A DNA stretch of 64,000 bases from Puccinellia tenuiflora (GCA_012064385.1 QRDG01000415.1:2325792-2389791); one strand, 5' to 3'; shown: positions 9,106-21,100, counted from the first letter of the stretch. Notes: generated by a model from the sequence alone, not told the origin. Program-made: numbers and translations.

Positions 9106-11731
9106 GTTGGCGCCCACCGTGGGGCCAGCAGCGGCGCTGGCTGGTGTGTTCATCCGGACGGGTTCCTTCATCGAGTCGGGTGAGCGCGTTCTCTATGGCC
9201 TTGTCCACAGGTTCGGCTCGCTCAACGTCGTCAGCGACAACGCCGGCTGTTTCGGCAGCAGGCCACTGCCCCGGAACGGCTGCCTCATCGAGTTCGGCTC
9301 CCTCACCGTCTACGTCGCCACCGAGGTTCCCTGCCGATTTCCCGAAAGGGCGCAGGTTGCAGCGGATCCCCCCGCTGTGTGCGTAGCTCGCGGCCGACGT
9401 ATCGCCCGTCCCGCTGCTAGCTGTGCAGAGGTCATGATGACCGCCCCGGTTGCTGGTACTGGGGTGGCCGAGGTCAGTACCAGAACTACCAGGATGGCGC
9501 GCCCGCCGCTGGAGAGGCCGGAGAATCGTCCGGAGCAGGCCGGTACATCTGCTGTGCCGGTGACGCCGAGTCCTCTTCAGGGCGCGATCGAGAAGCTGAC
9601 GACTCCAGTGGCTCCGAGCGCAGATGTTGCTCTGACTCAGGCGGAGTTGGAGCAGCAGCGCCAGGAGATACTCCGAGAGGCTCAGGAGGTGGCCCGAGTC
9701 AAGCAGGACTTCGACATCTCCCTCCGTGAGTACAATATCGCTCATGGTTTTACACCGGTAGCTAACCCGGTTAGTCGCATAAATGAAGTACGTGCTAGAG
9801 GTAGAGACCTCAATGCCGAAATAGCTAGAGATGGTAGAGCCAAATCTAGTAGAACTGCTAGTCATATGTCGGCAGGCCGGCCGAAATATAGTACCCCGGG
9901 TAAAAACCTTAGAGCTGCAGAGGCCGCCATAGCTGAGTTGCCTAATTTATCCGGTGAAGCTCGTAGTAGGCAGCAGGACCGAGTTAATGAGTTGGTAGCT
10001 GTAGCCAACAGGCAGAATGAGGCATTCCGGAATGCAAATCCGGGTGCAGGAGGATCCGGATACCTTTACTCGGGTGGAGGTGCCGGAGGAGCGTCCAAGG
10101 GACAGGCTTCTTCGCCGTATGTTGGTGCAAGTCGTGGCCAGAGTGTGAACTCTGGCAAGAACAAACAGATGCAGGCATATGATCCGGTATATGCCGGAAA
10201 GCAGAAAGCTGCCCAAGGTCAACCCGGACAGGGAGCTCTAGGACCTGTTCAGGGTAGACATGAAGCCAACCGAGTTAATCCGGCAAATCCGGGTCAGCCA
10301 CCTCGGTATCCGGCACCCAATCCTCCTCGTCAGCAAGCGGATGCCGGGTATGCCGAGCCGGCCGCTGACCGATATGATGATGGTTACTCGGCCATGGAGC
10401 GGGCCGGGTATACAAGATACAGAGATCTGGCAACCGAGGGTGCACTCGGTGCTAGGCTGGGAGCTCGCCAGCTACCGGCTCATGACGTCCGCAATAAACT
10501 TGACAGAATCTATCCGTCTGAACTACTGGAGTAGCAAGGCCCACCGGGTACTGCGTGCTTTGGACCCCGGATCATGAAACAGCCACCGGTGCCGAATTTC
10601 CAGCTCCCCCGGGGTGCAAAGACCTATGACGGCAGCACCAAGCCGGAGGACTGGCTGATAGACTATGTCACCGCTGTGCATATTGCCGGCGGAAGTCGCG
10701 GATGGGCAGTGCGGTATGTGCCGCAGATGCTAGAGGGACCAGCCCGAATCTGGCTGAACAATCTGGAGGAGAACAACATTGATTGCTGGCTCGACTTCTC
10801 CGATGCTTTCGTCAGCAACTTCTCCAGCACTTACAAAAGGCCGAATCGACCTCAGCAGCTGTCCATGTGTCGGCAGCGAGAAGACGAAACAGACCGGGAA
10901 TATCTGACCCGGTGGAGCACGATCCGAAACTCCTATGAAGGAGTGATTGAGTCACAAGCCATTGCCTGGTTAACGGTAAATGCCGTTATGCCGGCGGTGC
11001 CGAAATTCATGTACTGGTCCGAGGATCAGATCAGTTGGAGTGTCAAGGATCATCCCAAGGTCATGCCGAATCCCGGAGGTTATGCTCTGGTGGTGGATCC
11101 GACATTCGTCGGACCCAGCATTAATGTCAGGTTTACCCGGGTCCTTGTGGACAACGGGAGCAGCATCAATATTATGTACCGAGATACCATGGTCAAGCTC
11201 GGTATAACCGAGAACATGATGCAGCCAAGCAGAACTACCTTTCATGGTATTGTGCAGGGTGTCTCGCATGCACCTATGGGCACCGTGTGGGTCGACGTTG
11301 CCTTCGGCGACAAAAGCAATAGCAGGACCGAGAGTCTGTTGTTCGAGGTTGTGGACCTCGAAAGTCCGTATCATGCCTTACTCGGTAGGCCAGCACTCGC
11401 CAAGTTCATGGCGTCCACTCATGTGGCTTACTTGAAGATGAAGATGCCGGGTCCGAATGGTGTCATCACTATCTCGGGTGACTACAAGCGTTCCATGGAG
11501 TGCGCCTCTGCCGGATCGCTGCTGGCCGAGTCACTTGTGATTGCTGCCGAGAAGAAGAGAATCCATGAGGTGGTGGCTCTGGCCCAATCTGCTCAACTCG
11601 GTATACCGAGTCCGGCTAACCCGCAGCAGACTGCGACCTTCCAGGCGGCGAAGGAGTCCAAGAAAGTTGGCATCGATGAGTCTAACCCGGACCACACCGT
11701 CATCATCGGTGCCGGGCTGGACAGCAAATAG
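9077..11731 (+). pseudogene. Gag-protease of element B (stop and lost zinc knuckle)
   Basis: The only start that gives the full N-terminus is ATG 9077, inside the LTR. The frame then reads through the LTR end and primer site as VTPPRQLAPTVGP. A long charged region (coiled-coil-like QAELEQQRQEILREAQE near 9640) precedes the capsid domain (about 10600-10960: PEDWLIDYV, ARIWLNNL, FSSTYKRP). TAG at 10532-10534 interrupts the frame just before the capsid. After AIAWL (about 10970) the sequence jumps straight to the protease, so the nucleocapsid zinc knuckle seen in A, C1 and C2 is absent, consistent with an in-frame deletion. Protease has its Asp at 11150-11152 in LVDNGSSINI. The final TAG (11729) is the conserved gag/pol stop. 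Confidence 0.85.
9108..9126 (+). other. tRNA primer-binding site of element B
   Basis: TGGCGCCCACCGTGGGGCC lies two bases after the LTR end. Element C1 has the identical site at 44276. The site is translated in the Gag frame as part of QLAPTVGP. Confidence 0.75.
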
Positions 11732-14700
11732 GAAAGCGAGCTCATCCACTTCCTCCGTGAGAATCGGGATATCTTCGCATGGTCCAGTCAGGACTTGCTG
11801 GGTGTTCCGAGAGAGTTGGCTGAGCACTCTCTGCATGTCAGGCCAGATGCTAGGCCTGTGAAGCAACCAACACGGCGTCTCGCAGAAGGAAGAAGGAAGG
11901 CTGTGGGTGACGAGTTAGCCAAGTTACTCGCATCCAATGCCATAGTGGAAGTGAAGTACCCAGACTGGTTGGCTAACCCGGTCCTGGTAGAGAAGAAAAA
12001 AGATGAACCGGATGCTGCCACTGTCTGGCGCATGTGTGTCGACTACACACACCTGAACAAAGCATGTCCTAAAGATCCATTCCCGTTGCCCCGGATCGAT
12101 CAGGTGATCGACTCCACGGCCGGGTGTGAACTGCTCTCCTTTGTAGACGCGTACTCTGGTTTTCACCAGATACCGCTGAACCCTGATGATCAAATAAAGA
12201 CTGCTTTTATCACCCCGTACGGGGCTTATTGCTATCGTGTCATGTGTTTCGGTTTGAGAAATGCCGGTGCCACTTATCAGCGCTGTATGCAAAAATGTCT
12301 GCATGATCAAATAGGTAAAAATGTGCAGGTGTATGTCGATGACATAGTTATTAAAACTAAAGAAAAACACACACTGCTGGATGACCTTAGGGAAACATTC
12401 GCAAACCTGAGAAATTCCGACTTAAGCTTAATCCGGATAAATGCACATTCGGTGTGCCAGCAGGAAAGTTACTCGGTTTCCTCGTGTCTAGCCGAGGTAT
12501 CGAGGCAAACCCGACTAAGATCCGGGCGATAGAAAAAATGAAGTTGCCGAGATGTCTCCGAGATATCCAGAAATTCACCGGATGTCTGGCATCTCTGAGC
12601 CGTTTCCTAGGTCGGTTGGGAGAAAAGGCCTTGCCCTTATACCAACTGATGAAAAAATCAGACAGGTTCAGCTGGACTCCGCAAGCGGATGCGGCGTTTC
12701 ATGAGTTAAAAACAATGTTAGCTACTGCACCGATACTGGCTTCGCCACTACCGAGTGAGCCCATGCTGCTCTACATTGCGGCCACTAACCGAGTCGTTAG
12801 TGTCGTAGTGGTGGTGGAGCGAGAGGAAGAAGGAGCTACCGTGCAGAGGCCGGTATATTATTTGAGTGAGGTGCTCTCCGCATCAAAACAAAACTACCCT
12901 CACTATCAAAAAATGACTTACGGCGTCTATATGGCGGCCAAAAAACTAAAGCATTACTTCCAGGAGCACCCCATAACTGTCGTGAGTGCGGCCCCTGTGT
13001 CGGAAATTCTTGGCAACAAGGATGCCAGTGGCCGAGTTGCCAAATGGGCTATTGAGCTTGCAGCTTATGCGCCGCAGTATACAAGAAGAGATACCATCAA
13101 ATCTCAAGCGGTGGCCGAGTTTCTTGTGGACTGGGCCGAGATGGAGTATGAGCCGTCCTTACCGGACTCCAACTACTGGAGAATGCATTTTGACGGGTCC
13201 AAGGTAAAGGAGGGCCTGGGAGCTGGTGTAGTTCTTACCTCGCCAAAGCGAGATCAGCTGAAATACGTATTGCAAGTACACTTTGCAGCATCCAACAATG
13301 TCGCCGAGTATGAAGCACTGATTCATGGACTCAAAGTGGCAAAGGAAATAGGAATTCGCCGGATCATCTGTTATGGTGACTCAGACCTGGTGATTCAGCA
13401 AACATCCGGCAACTGGGATGCCCTAGATGCCAACATGGCGGCATACCGGTTCCATGTCCAGAAGATTTCAGGATTCTTTGATGGGTGCGAGTTCACTCAC
13501 ATTCGGCGGACAGATAATGAGAGTGCGGACATATTGTCCAAGATTGGGTCGTATCGGCAAGCCATTCCGCCCGGAGTGTCACTGGAGCATCTTCACAAGC
13601 CATCAATCAAGCCTTCACCCGAGTCAGAATCAATATTCATCCCGGGTAATCCAGAGCTCGGTGTCATCCCGATGGATGTAGACGTCGGAAGCAAGTTGCA
13701 GAACTCGGGGACTGCTGCGCAGGACCCGGGGACTTCCATGGAGGTTGATTACATTCAGCAAGACTCGGCGACTACGCTGGAGAATTGGAAAGCTGCCTGG
13801 CGGAACTCGGGGACTCCTTGGGAGGACTCGGGGACTCACCAGCCTATGTCGGGTGTGGTGATGTCGGTAGATGTAATGGAAATCAACGAGCCTATACTCG
13901 GCACTCGCCCGGTACCGGCATGGGCGCAGCCCATCATGACATTCATGTTGGATGGTACTCTACCGAGTGATGAGGTCTCGGCCAGACAGATTCAGAGGCG
14001 ATTCAAATCCTTCACCATCATCAATCGTGAGCTATACAAGAGAAGTGTGACCACTGTACTTCAGCGCTGTGTCGAGCCAGAAGAGGGAGAAAGAATCCTC
14101 CGAGATATTCACCAGGGGGAGTGCGGTCATCACGCCTCTTCCCGAGCTATAGTGGCTAAAGCATTCGGATATGGGTTCTACTGGCCCAGCGCTTTGCAGC
14201 AAGCAGAAGATATTGTCCGGAAATGTGAAGGATGTCAGAGGTTTGCTCACAAGATTCATATGCCGGCATCAGCTCTTAAGACTATTCCTATCACTTGGCC
14301 ATTTGCAGTGTGGTGTCTGGATATGGTGGGACCCTTTAAGCCTGCCCGAGGTAACATGACTCACATCCTGGTGATGGTGGACAAGTTCACCAAGTGGATC
14401 GAGGTGAAACCGATTAGAAAATGCGATGGCCGCACCGCCGTGTCATTCCTAAAGGATATTATCCTAAGGTATGGGCATCCGCATAGCATTATCACGGATA
14501 ATGGCACCAATTTCGCCGAGGGAGCCTTTGCTCGGTTTTGCCAGGAAAAAAGAATCCGGCTAGACCTGGCCTCGGTTGCGCATCCGCAGTCCAATGGACA
14601 AGTGGAAAGATCAAATGCCTTAGTCTTATCCGGCATCAAACCCCGGTTGATTGAGCCACTGTTGCGTGCTCCGGGTTGTTGGCTGGATGAGATTCCGGCA

Positions 14701-15186
14701 GTACTGTGGAGTCTGAGGACCACGCCGAATCGCTCCACTGGCTATACGCCATTCTTCCTGGTTTATGGAGCAGAGGCAGTTCTGCCGACCGACATAGAGC
14801 ATGACTCGCCAAGGGTCGCATTGTATACCGAGTCAGAGGCAAAGGAAGCCCGAGAAAATGATGTTGATCTGCTCGAGGAAGCAAGAGAATTGGCATTGTC
14901 CAAGTCGGCAATATATCAGCAAAATCTCCGACGCTATCATAGCCGGAAAGTAAATCCTCGCAAGTTTCGAGAAGGGGACCTGGTCCTTAGGCTGGTACAG
15001 CGCACCGCCGGAATGCACAAGTTATCGCCTCCTTGGGAAGGGCCATTTATTGTGAGCAAAGCCTTGAACAACGATGCATATTATCTTATTGATGCCCAGG
15101 CACAGGTGAAGAACCGAATGGATAGATCCGGAGAGGAGACCAAGCGACCTTGGAATGTAGCTCTTCTTCGCCCTTTTTACTCTTAA
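11732..15186 (+). pseudogene. Pol of element B: RT, dual RNase H, integrase (one frameshift)
   Basis: Pol is in frame with gag after the TAG at 11729. Reverse transcriptase has YVDD at 12332-12343. One base is missing in an A run near 12412, after which the frame continues intact from 12454 to the stop. RNase H 1 is about 12760-13060; the archaeal-type RNase H starts at MHFDGS (13183) with the GDSDLVIQQ motif. A linker (13620-13900) carries repeated NSGT/DSGT peptides encoded by copies of CTCGGGGACT. Integrase has an H-H-C-C finger (about 14110-14250) and all three catalytic residues (LDMVG, TDNGT, GQVERSN), followed by a C-terminal domain with SPPWEGPF. Apart from the frameshift it appears complete, so the lesion may be recent. 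Confidence 0.9.
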
Positions 15187-15870
15187 GGACTCACTGTATG
15201 TATCTCGAAACTTTGAAATGAAGTGTCGGCACCCCGAAATGAAACTCGGGGACTGCCTTGCTATGAATCTTGTGTTGTATGCTTGTTTATCTCTGTTTCC
15301 TTTATGTCGGGTGGCTCCAAAAATCGTGCTTCCATGTTTGTAAGTATTGTATGCTATGTTTTTGTGATTTTGTGACCCGAATGCCAAGAAACCCATTGAA
15401 GGTAGGCAAGGGCAGAGATTGCAAGGCATAGTAAACAAGAAAACAGACTCGGGGACTCGGTCCAGGGGCGATTCGGTTTTCTTTTCTGTTTTATGTCGGA
15501 TGGCTCTAGACCACGTTTCAAAGTTTTGAGTATTGTATGCTATGTTTTTGTAATTTTGTGACCCGAATGCCAAGAAACCCATCGAGGTAGGCAAGGGCAG
15601 AAATTGCAAGAGGTAGTACACAAGAAAACAAACTCGGGGACTCGGCCCAAGTGCGATTCGGCACAAGTTGTTTCGTTTCAAACCTTTATGTCGGATGATT
15701 GTGAGCTTTGACTCAAAGTTTCTTAGTATTGTATGCCGTATGTCGGTAATCTTGTGACTCGACTGTCAAGAAACCCAAGAGAGGTAGACAAGAGCAGAGG
15801 TTGCTAAGTATGGTAAACAAGAAAACGAGCTCGGGGACTCGGTTCAGAATGATTCGGCATACTAAATAAA
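15187..15870 (+). repeat. Three tandem copies of a ~190-bp unit downstream of pol in B
   Basis: After the pol stop, units begin at 15301, 15490 and 15685, each with 'tttatgtcgg', 'gtattgtatgc', 'gccaagaaacc', 'aacaagaaaac' and 'tcggggactcgg' in that order. The spacing is 189 and 195 bp and the third copy is the most diverged. No ORF uses them. Each copy ends with the motif that resembles the element's polypurine tract. 15187-15300 is a leader with one more copy of that motif. Confidence 0.85.
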
Positions 15871-16066
15871 CAATGCTAAAATTGTGCAAAGTAAAAGAAC
15901 CAAGTACCAAGCATGAAAAGCTAAAGGTTTATATTACATTTGCACCCGGCATTCCGGGGATTTGACGATTTGAGTTTTTCTAAGTCTAGGCAGCAGGATC
16001 CTAGATACTTGGAGCAGAGGGTGGCGGCATCGGTCTTGGCCGGGTTCCGAGGTCGAGGTCTCGGTG

Positions 16067-19000
16067 CTATCCTTGGTCGCAGCGGCCGAGGGTGGTGCCT
16101 GTGGCTGTGTCGGGAGGAGTATCGGCTTGGATCTCTTCGTCGACTTGTTCTTCATCTACGTCCTCGCCGTCGGTCTCCACTTCTTCCGAGTGAGGAACCC
16201 GCTCACCCGGGACAAAGCTGTGCACCGGGGCGTATTGGATGAGCGAGTAAGCCAACTCTTGGCGGCGCTGGATGTGCTCCGGGTCAGAGAGCCACCTGGA
16301 CCCGTCCCGCATCGTCTTCAGCATTTCCTCGTACCAAGATAGCACATAGCTTAAGGCCTCGTCCGCTCCGACTCGGGCGGCGGATGATCGCCAATCGTCG
16401 AGCCTGTCCTCGGAGGCCAGCAGGCACTTGGCTAACTCATCAACGATAGCTGGAGCCTCGCACCCGGGCCAGAGAATGTTGTAAGCTCGGATTGCAGCGG
16501 TGAGGAGATTCATCCCGATAGCCCTCATCGGTACCAAGCGTGCCTTCAGAGCCACCAAGTGACCATCCATATCCCACTCGGACGAGATTGGGCCACCTAG
16601 GATTTTCTTGAATCGGTGCTCTGCAGCGCTCTTGTCCGCAGCAGCCTTGGTGTGGGGGAAGCGCTCTGAGTAAGGAATGGCTAACGCCAGAATAAGTTAC
16701 TTGAGAGAAAAATGATAGATTGAATAAAGGCAGAAGGGGAAGGAGCTTACTGTCCATCTCGAAGTTGATTTTGGAGATATCCACCAGCCACTGTGCAATC
16801 TTGGCCTTCAGATCTCGGAGCTCGCTCTCGGCCGGTAACCTCGGATTTGGATTCTGCAAGAGATTCCTTCAGCTTCCGAGTCTCCTCTTCTCGGAGTTGC
16901 TTCTCGGTGGCGGCGGTTTTCTCCGACTCGGCGGCTCGACTCCGAGTTTGCTCCAGCTCGGCCTTCAGCCGAGATATCTCCTCCTGCTCCTTCTTCAGCT
17001 CGGCCTGGTGCGCATGCTCGCGCTCCTGATGTGCGGCTGTGCCAGGGCAACAGATATCAGAATAAGAAAATTGATGCAAGTACAAGTTGAAAGGCGAAAT
17101 ATGGCTTACACTCGATTTCCGAGATCCGTTTCTCCAGCCCTTCTGCCTTGGACTCCGAAGCAGCTAGTTGCTGCAGCTTGGCCTGCTGCAGCTTGAACTT
17201 ATCAGAGAGGCTCTTGTGAGCCAACAGCAGCTTGCGATGCACCTGTGTGCGCTTGGTCATGCAAGCCTGGAAAGAAGAAATGTTAAAGTGGTTGATAAAG
17301 ATTCAGGCCGAGTTACCCTCATTCAACCGAGTCAGCTTTACTCGGTCCAGTTCAGTCACTCGACCCGAATCTCGGGGACTGGGGATGGATGATATCTATA
17401 TTAAAGAAATTAACCGAGTTATCTTTACTCGGCAGGACTTACCGCAGCTGCTTGGTCGGCTGCGAGAACGGCAGCTTTTACTGCGGCCATCTTTTGGGCC
17501 ACCAGACTCGGCCCTGCCGGATGTTCTGAAACGATCTGGCCTGCTGGTGCCTTTGAGCTCACTTCGCTCAAATCGGCGGCGTTCCAATCCATATGATAAT
17601 GCTCGAGGGAGCCCAAGCTTTTTCCGCTAAGTGTTTGCAGTGGCGCAAACCCCCAGATGGTGGTCTGGATGCTGCGGGATGTCGCTGCTCCGGTGCTTAG
17701 TGGCACAATCAGCTGCCGTTCCTGGTTCGCCGACACTGGTGTCGCCGGTGCCTTTTCTGCCGATACCCCAGTGGCAGGAACTGGGCCTTAGATGTCTGTG
17801 GCTGCGGCGCGGCTGTGCCGGTGGCGGTGTCGCCGACTTGGTTTTGGCGGCTGCTGTGCTGCTGGAGGTTGAGTCTGCTTCTGCTTTTGCTTTTGCTTCT
17901 GCTGCGGCTGCGGGAGTGGTGGCTGAGTTTGCTGCTGCTGTTGTTGTTGTTGCGGCTGTGTCGGCTGCTCTTGTTGTTGCGGCTGGTTCGGTGGATCCGA
18001 GTCCTTCTGGACCTCGGGCTGTTCTACTTCGGGAGCCGAAGAGCTGGCCCCGAGATAAATTACTTCAGGCGCTGCAGTTGCGGCCCCGACCGAGTCTTCA
18101 GTTCCGGCTCCGGATCCCGGAGCCGAGATGTCCGCAACCGGACTCATTCTCATTGGACTCGGAACCCGAGTATCGTCGGGCCGAGGTGGCGTCGGTGTCC
18201 TTGGTGGGATCCGGTCGGTGGACCCAGTAGTGGGGGCCTTCATCTTCAGAGGAGCCGCGCTGGAAAATCAAAACAGCAATGTATGTTGTCAAAGGAGAAA
18301 TACAGAAAGAGCAAGTTTAATCAAATGCGGAAAGTATATGTCGGCAAGAGGGGGTCTTACCCCTTAGTGACAGGGCGCTGGCGTTTCGCCACTGTCTTGG
18401 TCCTTTGTTTCTTCTTGCGGGACCAGAGGGGCCGGAAGTTCCGGCATCTGCTGAGGCGGCTGTTCCTGCTGGGCGCTTCCGGGCTGCACCCTTGGGTCCC
18501 GTGGCGAGGGTGCCACCTCGATCACTTCGTCCGAGTCAGCTGAGTTCGGAGACAGCGGATATGAGTATGAAATGGGGAGAGGATCATACACCTCTGAAAC
18601 CCGACAAGCGTCGTCTTCATCTTCAGACCAATTTCGGATGGAGGAAGCGCGGAGTCTTACCCGTGGCAGAAAGTAAGCTGGCGTCGGAAATCGGCACGTT
18701 GTCCTCGTCGTCCGGGTCTTCCGAGTCGGCCTCGACCCGGTCTTTACCCCAGTTGGCAGAGGGTTTCTCTCCGTCCTCTGTCAGCTGTCGACCGAATCTC
18801 TGCATGATGAAACGGAGAATGATTAATATCAAGTGCAGAGTTGTATCGGCATAAGGGTCTATGTCGGNACCCGTGGCAGGAATTGAGCTGGCGTCGGGAA
18901 TTGGCATATTGTCCTCGTCGTCCGGGTCTTCCGAGTCGGCCTCGACCCGGTCTGTACCCCAGTTGGCAGAGGGGTTCTCTCCATCCTCCGTCCACTGCCG

Positions 19001-20050
19001 ATCGAATCTCTGAGAAAAGAAAACAGGAAATGATTAATACCAAGTACAAAGTTGTACCAACATGAGAGTTTATGTCGGTAAAAAAGTTATGTCGGCGGAG
19101 GTGCTTACGTGTGGTGGAAGGTTGTTCCGGCTGTGGGGTTCTTTGCCCCATTCCCATGCCTCCGGCATCTTGGTCCGGGCTATGGCCTTGATGCGCCGCC
19201 GGATCTGGGCGTTGTCCAGCTCAACGGTGCTGACTCGGGTCGGGTCCAGAGGGCCACTCATGTGGCAGATTTTGTGGACTCGGCGCAGGAGAGGCAGGAC
19301 CCGGCGGCTGATGAAGGTGGCGAGCAGGTCATCGGATGTCATCCCTTCGTCCCTGAGCTGCTCGACAATCTGGTGGATGTGGTTGACCACCATATCCTTA
19401 TCCGTCGGATTGTACCCCCAATTGAGGTGTGCGGTTGGGGGGCCGATGGCGAATCTCGGCAGGTTGATCATGTCAACCTCGGTTGTGTTCTTCACGTAGA
19501 AGAAGGAGCGCTGCCATTTCCGGCATGACTCCAGACCTTGGATCCGGGGGAAAATGGAGCCGCGCCGAGGTACGACGGTGGCGGCCCCGCACTGAGTCAT
19601 TTCCTTGGGTGCGCCCGGATGATCAGGATTCGGAATGACTTGCTTTCGGAAGTGGAAGTATTTGGACCACGCCTCAACGGTGGGCCAGAGGCCGAGATAA
19701 CCCTCCATAAAGGAGACGAAGGCAGAGAGTGTGGTGAAGGCATTCGCCGGGAGTTGATGAGGTTGGAGACCGAACTTGTTGAGAAAGTTGCGGAAGAAGA
19801 CGCTAGAAGGTAGACCGAATCCTCGCTCGAAGTGTTCGAGGAAGACGACATACTCTCCCTCTTTCAGATCCGGAGAGGGCTCTGGACCCGGAAGCCGACA
19901 CTCTACCTCGGCCGGGATCCGACGAGTCCGGATCAACCATTCTATGTCGGATCTGCCGACGTAGGAGCCTTCCCAGTTAGCCCGGGTGGATTCCTCCGCA
20001 ACTCCTTCCTCTACCGCTTCAACCACTTCGAGGTTGGAACCGTCCGACAT
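16067..20050 (-). pseudogene. Multi-exon antisense gene of element B (PF04195-like protein)
   Basis: This gene runs opposite to gag-pol. Exon 1 (20050-19109, 314 codons) encodes a domain resembling the grass 'putative gypsy type transposon' family (PF04195): a GEYVVFLEHFERGFGLP segment, FGLQPHQLPANA, then LLATFISRRVLPLL. Candidate further exons are 19009-18871, 18799-18661 (a duplicate), 18593-18370, 18258-17443, 17266-17110, 17036-16751 and 16665-16067, with GT/AG borders. Exon 1 and the alternative second exons join in phase. Later exons encode a Pro/Gln-rich stretch (QPQQQQ runs), coiled coils (ELKKEQEEISRLKAELEQ) and an acidic C-terminus. In-frame stops at about 18371 and 17788 and a frame change near 16840 suggest decay. 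Related antisense ORFs are known in Tat elements such as maize Grande; their function is not established. Confidence 0.75.
18657..19078. repeat. 211-bp tandem duplication containing an exon of the antisense gene
   Basis: 18657-18867 and 18868-19078 are two direct copies. Each contains the 139-nt exon that starts (minus strand) AGATTCG and encodes EDGE, PSANWG and VEADSEDPDDED. The single N of the window (18868) falls at the third base of the splice donor of the upstream exon copy. Confidence 0.85.
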
Positions 20051-20548
20051 GTCTTCAGCGGGTTGTAGAGATCTACAAGAGGGGTCACGGCACTAAGATC
20101 AAAATCGTTGCAGAAAAAAGAAACAGAAAAGGGAGAATATACATGCGTCTAATCTAGATGCAGAAAGCGCTAATGCGCAAGAAGAAGGGGAAGAAAAGGT
20201 ACTACGGCGGTTAGTCCACCGGCGGTACAACCGCATCTGGAACCGCAAGCTCGCCGGCGGCGCCGGATGCGTCGCCGCGGTGAAGAAAAGAGGAGGAACT
20301 TGAGGAAGAACAAGAACAGAGGGCACCGATGGAAATGCTAATGCGCAAGAGAGAAAAAGAGGAGATCTTACTGCGGTGTCGCGGCGTACGGCGGCGGCGC
20401 TGTGCGTCGGCGGCGTCGGTGCGCGGGTGCGTACGGCGGCGGTGCTGCGCGCGGTGGCGTGCGGCGTTGCTTGTGCTCTGGGCGCTGGAGAAGAAGACGA
20501 GGGAAAGAGAAGAAGGGTGCGGAGGGGAAGATAGGTGCCCCCTCCCTA

Positions 20549-20556
20549 CTATTTAT
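20549..20556 (-). promoter_or_regulatory. TATA-like element of the B antisense gene
   Basis: On the minus strand the sequence reads CCCATAAATAGTAGGGAGGG, about 500 bp before the ATG at 20050. The antisense gene of C2 has a similar GGATAAGTAGGGGGCG at 56728-56737. Both face away from the nearby 3' LTR, supporting an own promoter. Confidence 0.45.
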
Positions 20557-21100
20557 GGGCGGCCGGAGGAGATCGTGGGTGCAGGATTTGCTGCGCACGA
20601 TCTCGTAACCGACGGGGAGTTACGGCCCCACGATCTCCGCCACGATCTCCTCTACGGCTTAACTGCCGCAAGATCGGCCACACGATGGGTTACAAAGAGC
20701 CAACGGTTATAAAGCGGCACACCTGATCGGGCATGACCCGAGGAGACGCGAGCGGTGCGGTCCAACCGCACTTGAGTGCTTGCGTGTGCACGGTCTCCGA
20801 GGCGACCAGCGTGACGCAAGTGGCATGCGTGCCAGTGGCACGTCCATCCGGGCGTCAGAGTCGAGGCGTTGGGCAGAGATGCTCTGCCACGTAGAGGAAC
20901 CAATGACTCGGAGGAGTCGTGGGTTCTTCTGGTAAGTCGGAACGATCCGACACTAAGTCGAATATCATAATGAGAAGCAAAGCTGCTTTCCGACATATAG
21001 ATTGTTTACCGACGTATGTTATGTCGGTGATCACTTAAGAATGCTGGTTTTTCGGGTAAACCTGTCGTGGCCCTCCATCCGAGGCTGCAGGACCGCGCCA
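20557..21100. other. Region between antisense promoter and 3' LTR of B
   Basis: No gene is seen. The part nearest 20560-20720 has inverted blocks around CACGATCTC, and further on (20940-21025) lie several CCGACAT and TATGTCGG words like those of the LTR. It probably holds upstream control sequence for the antisense gene and non-coding 3' element sequence. Confidence 0.4.

Noticed and set aside
10532..10534. In-frame TAG before the capsid domain of element B as a second programmed readthrough site
   Set aside because: A has a TAG at 3667 at a different point of the protein, C1 has none, and the sequence context is not shared. Both look like private nonsense mutations.
15301..15870. CRISPR-like array
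   Set aside because: There are three long degenerate tandem units without short identical repeats and unique spacers, in a plant retrotransposon.
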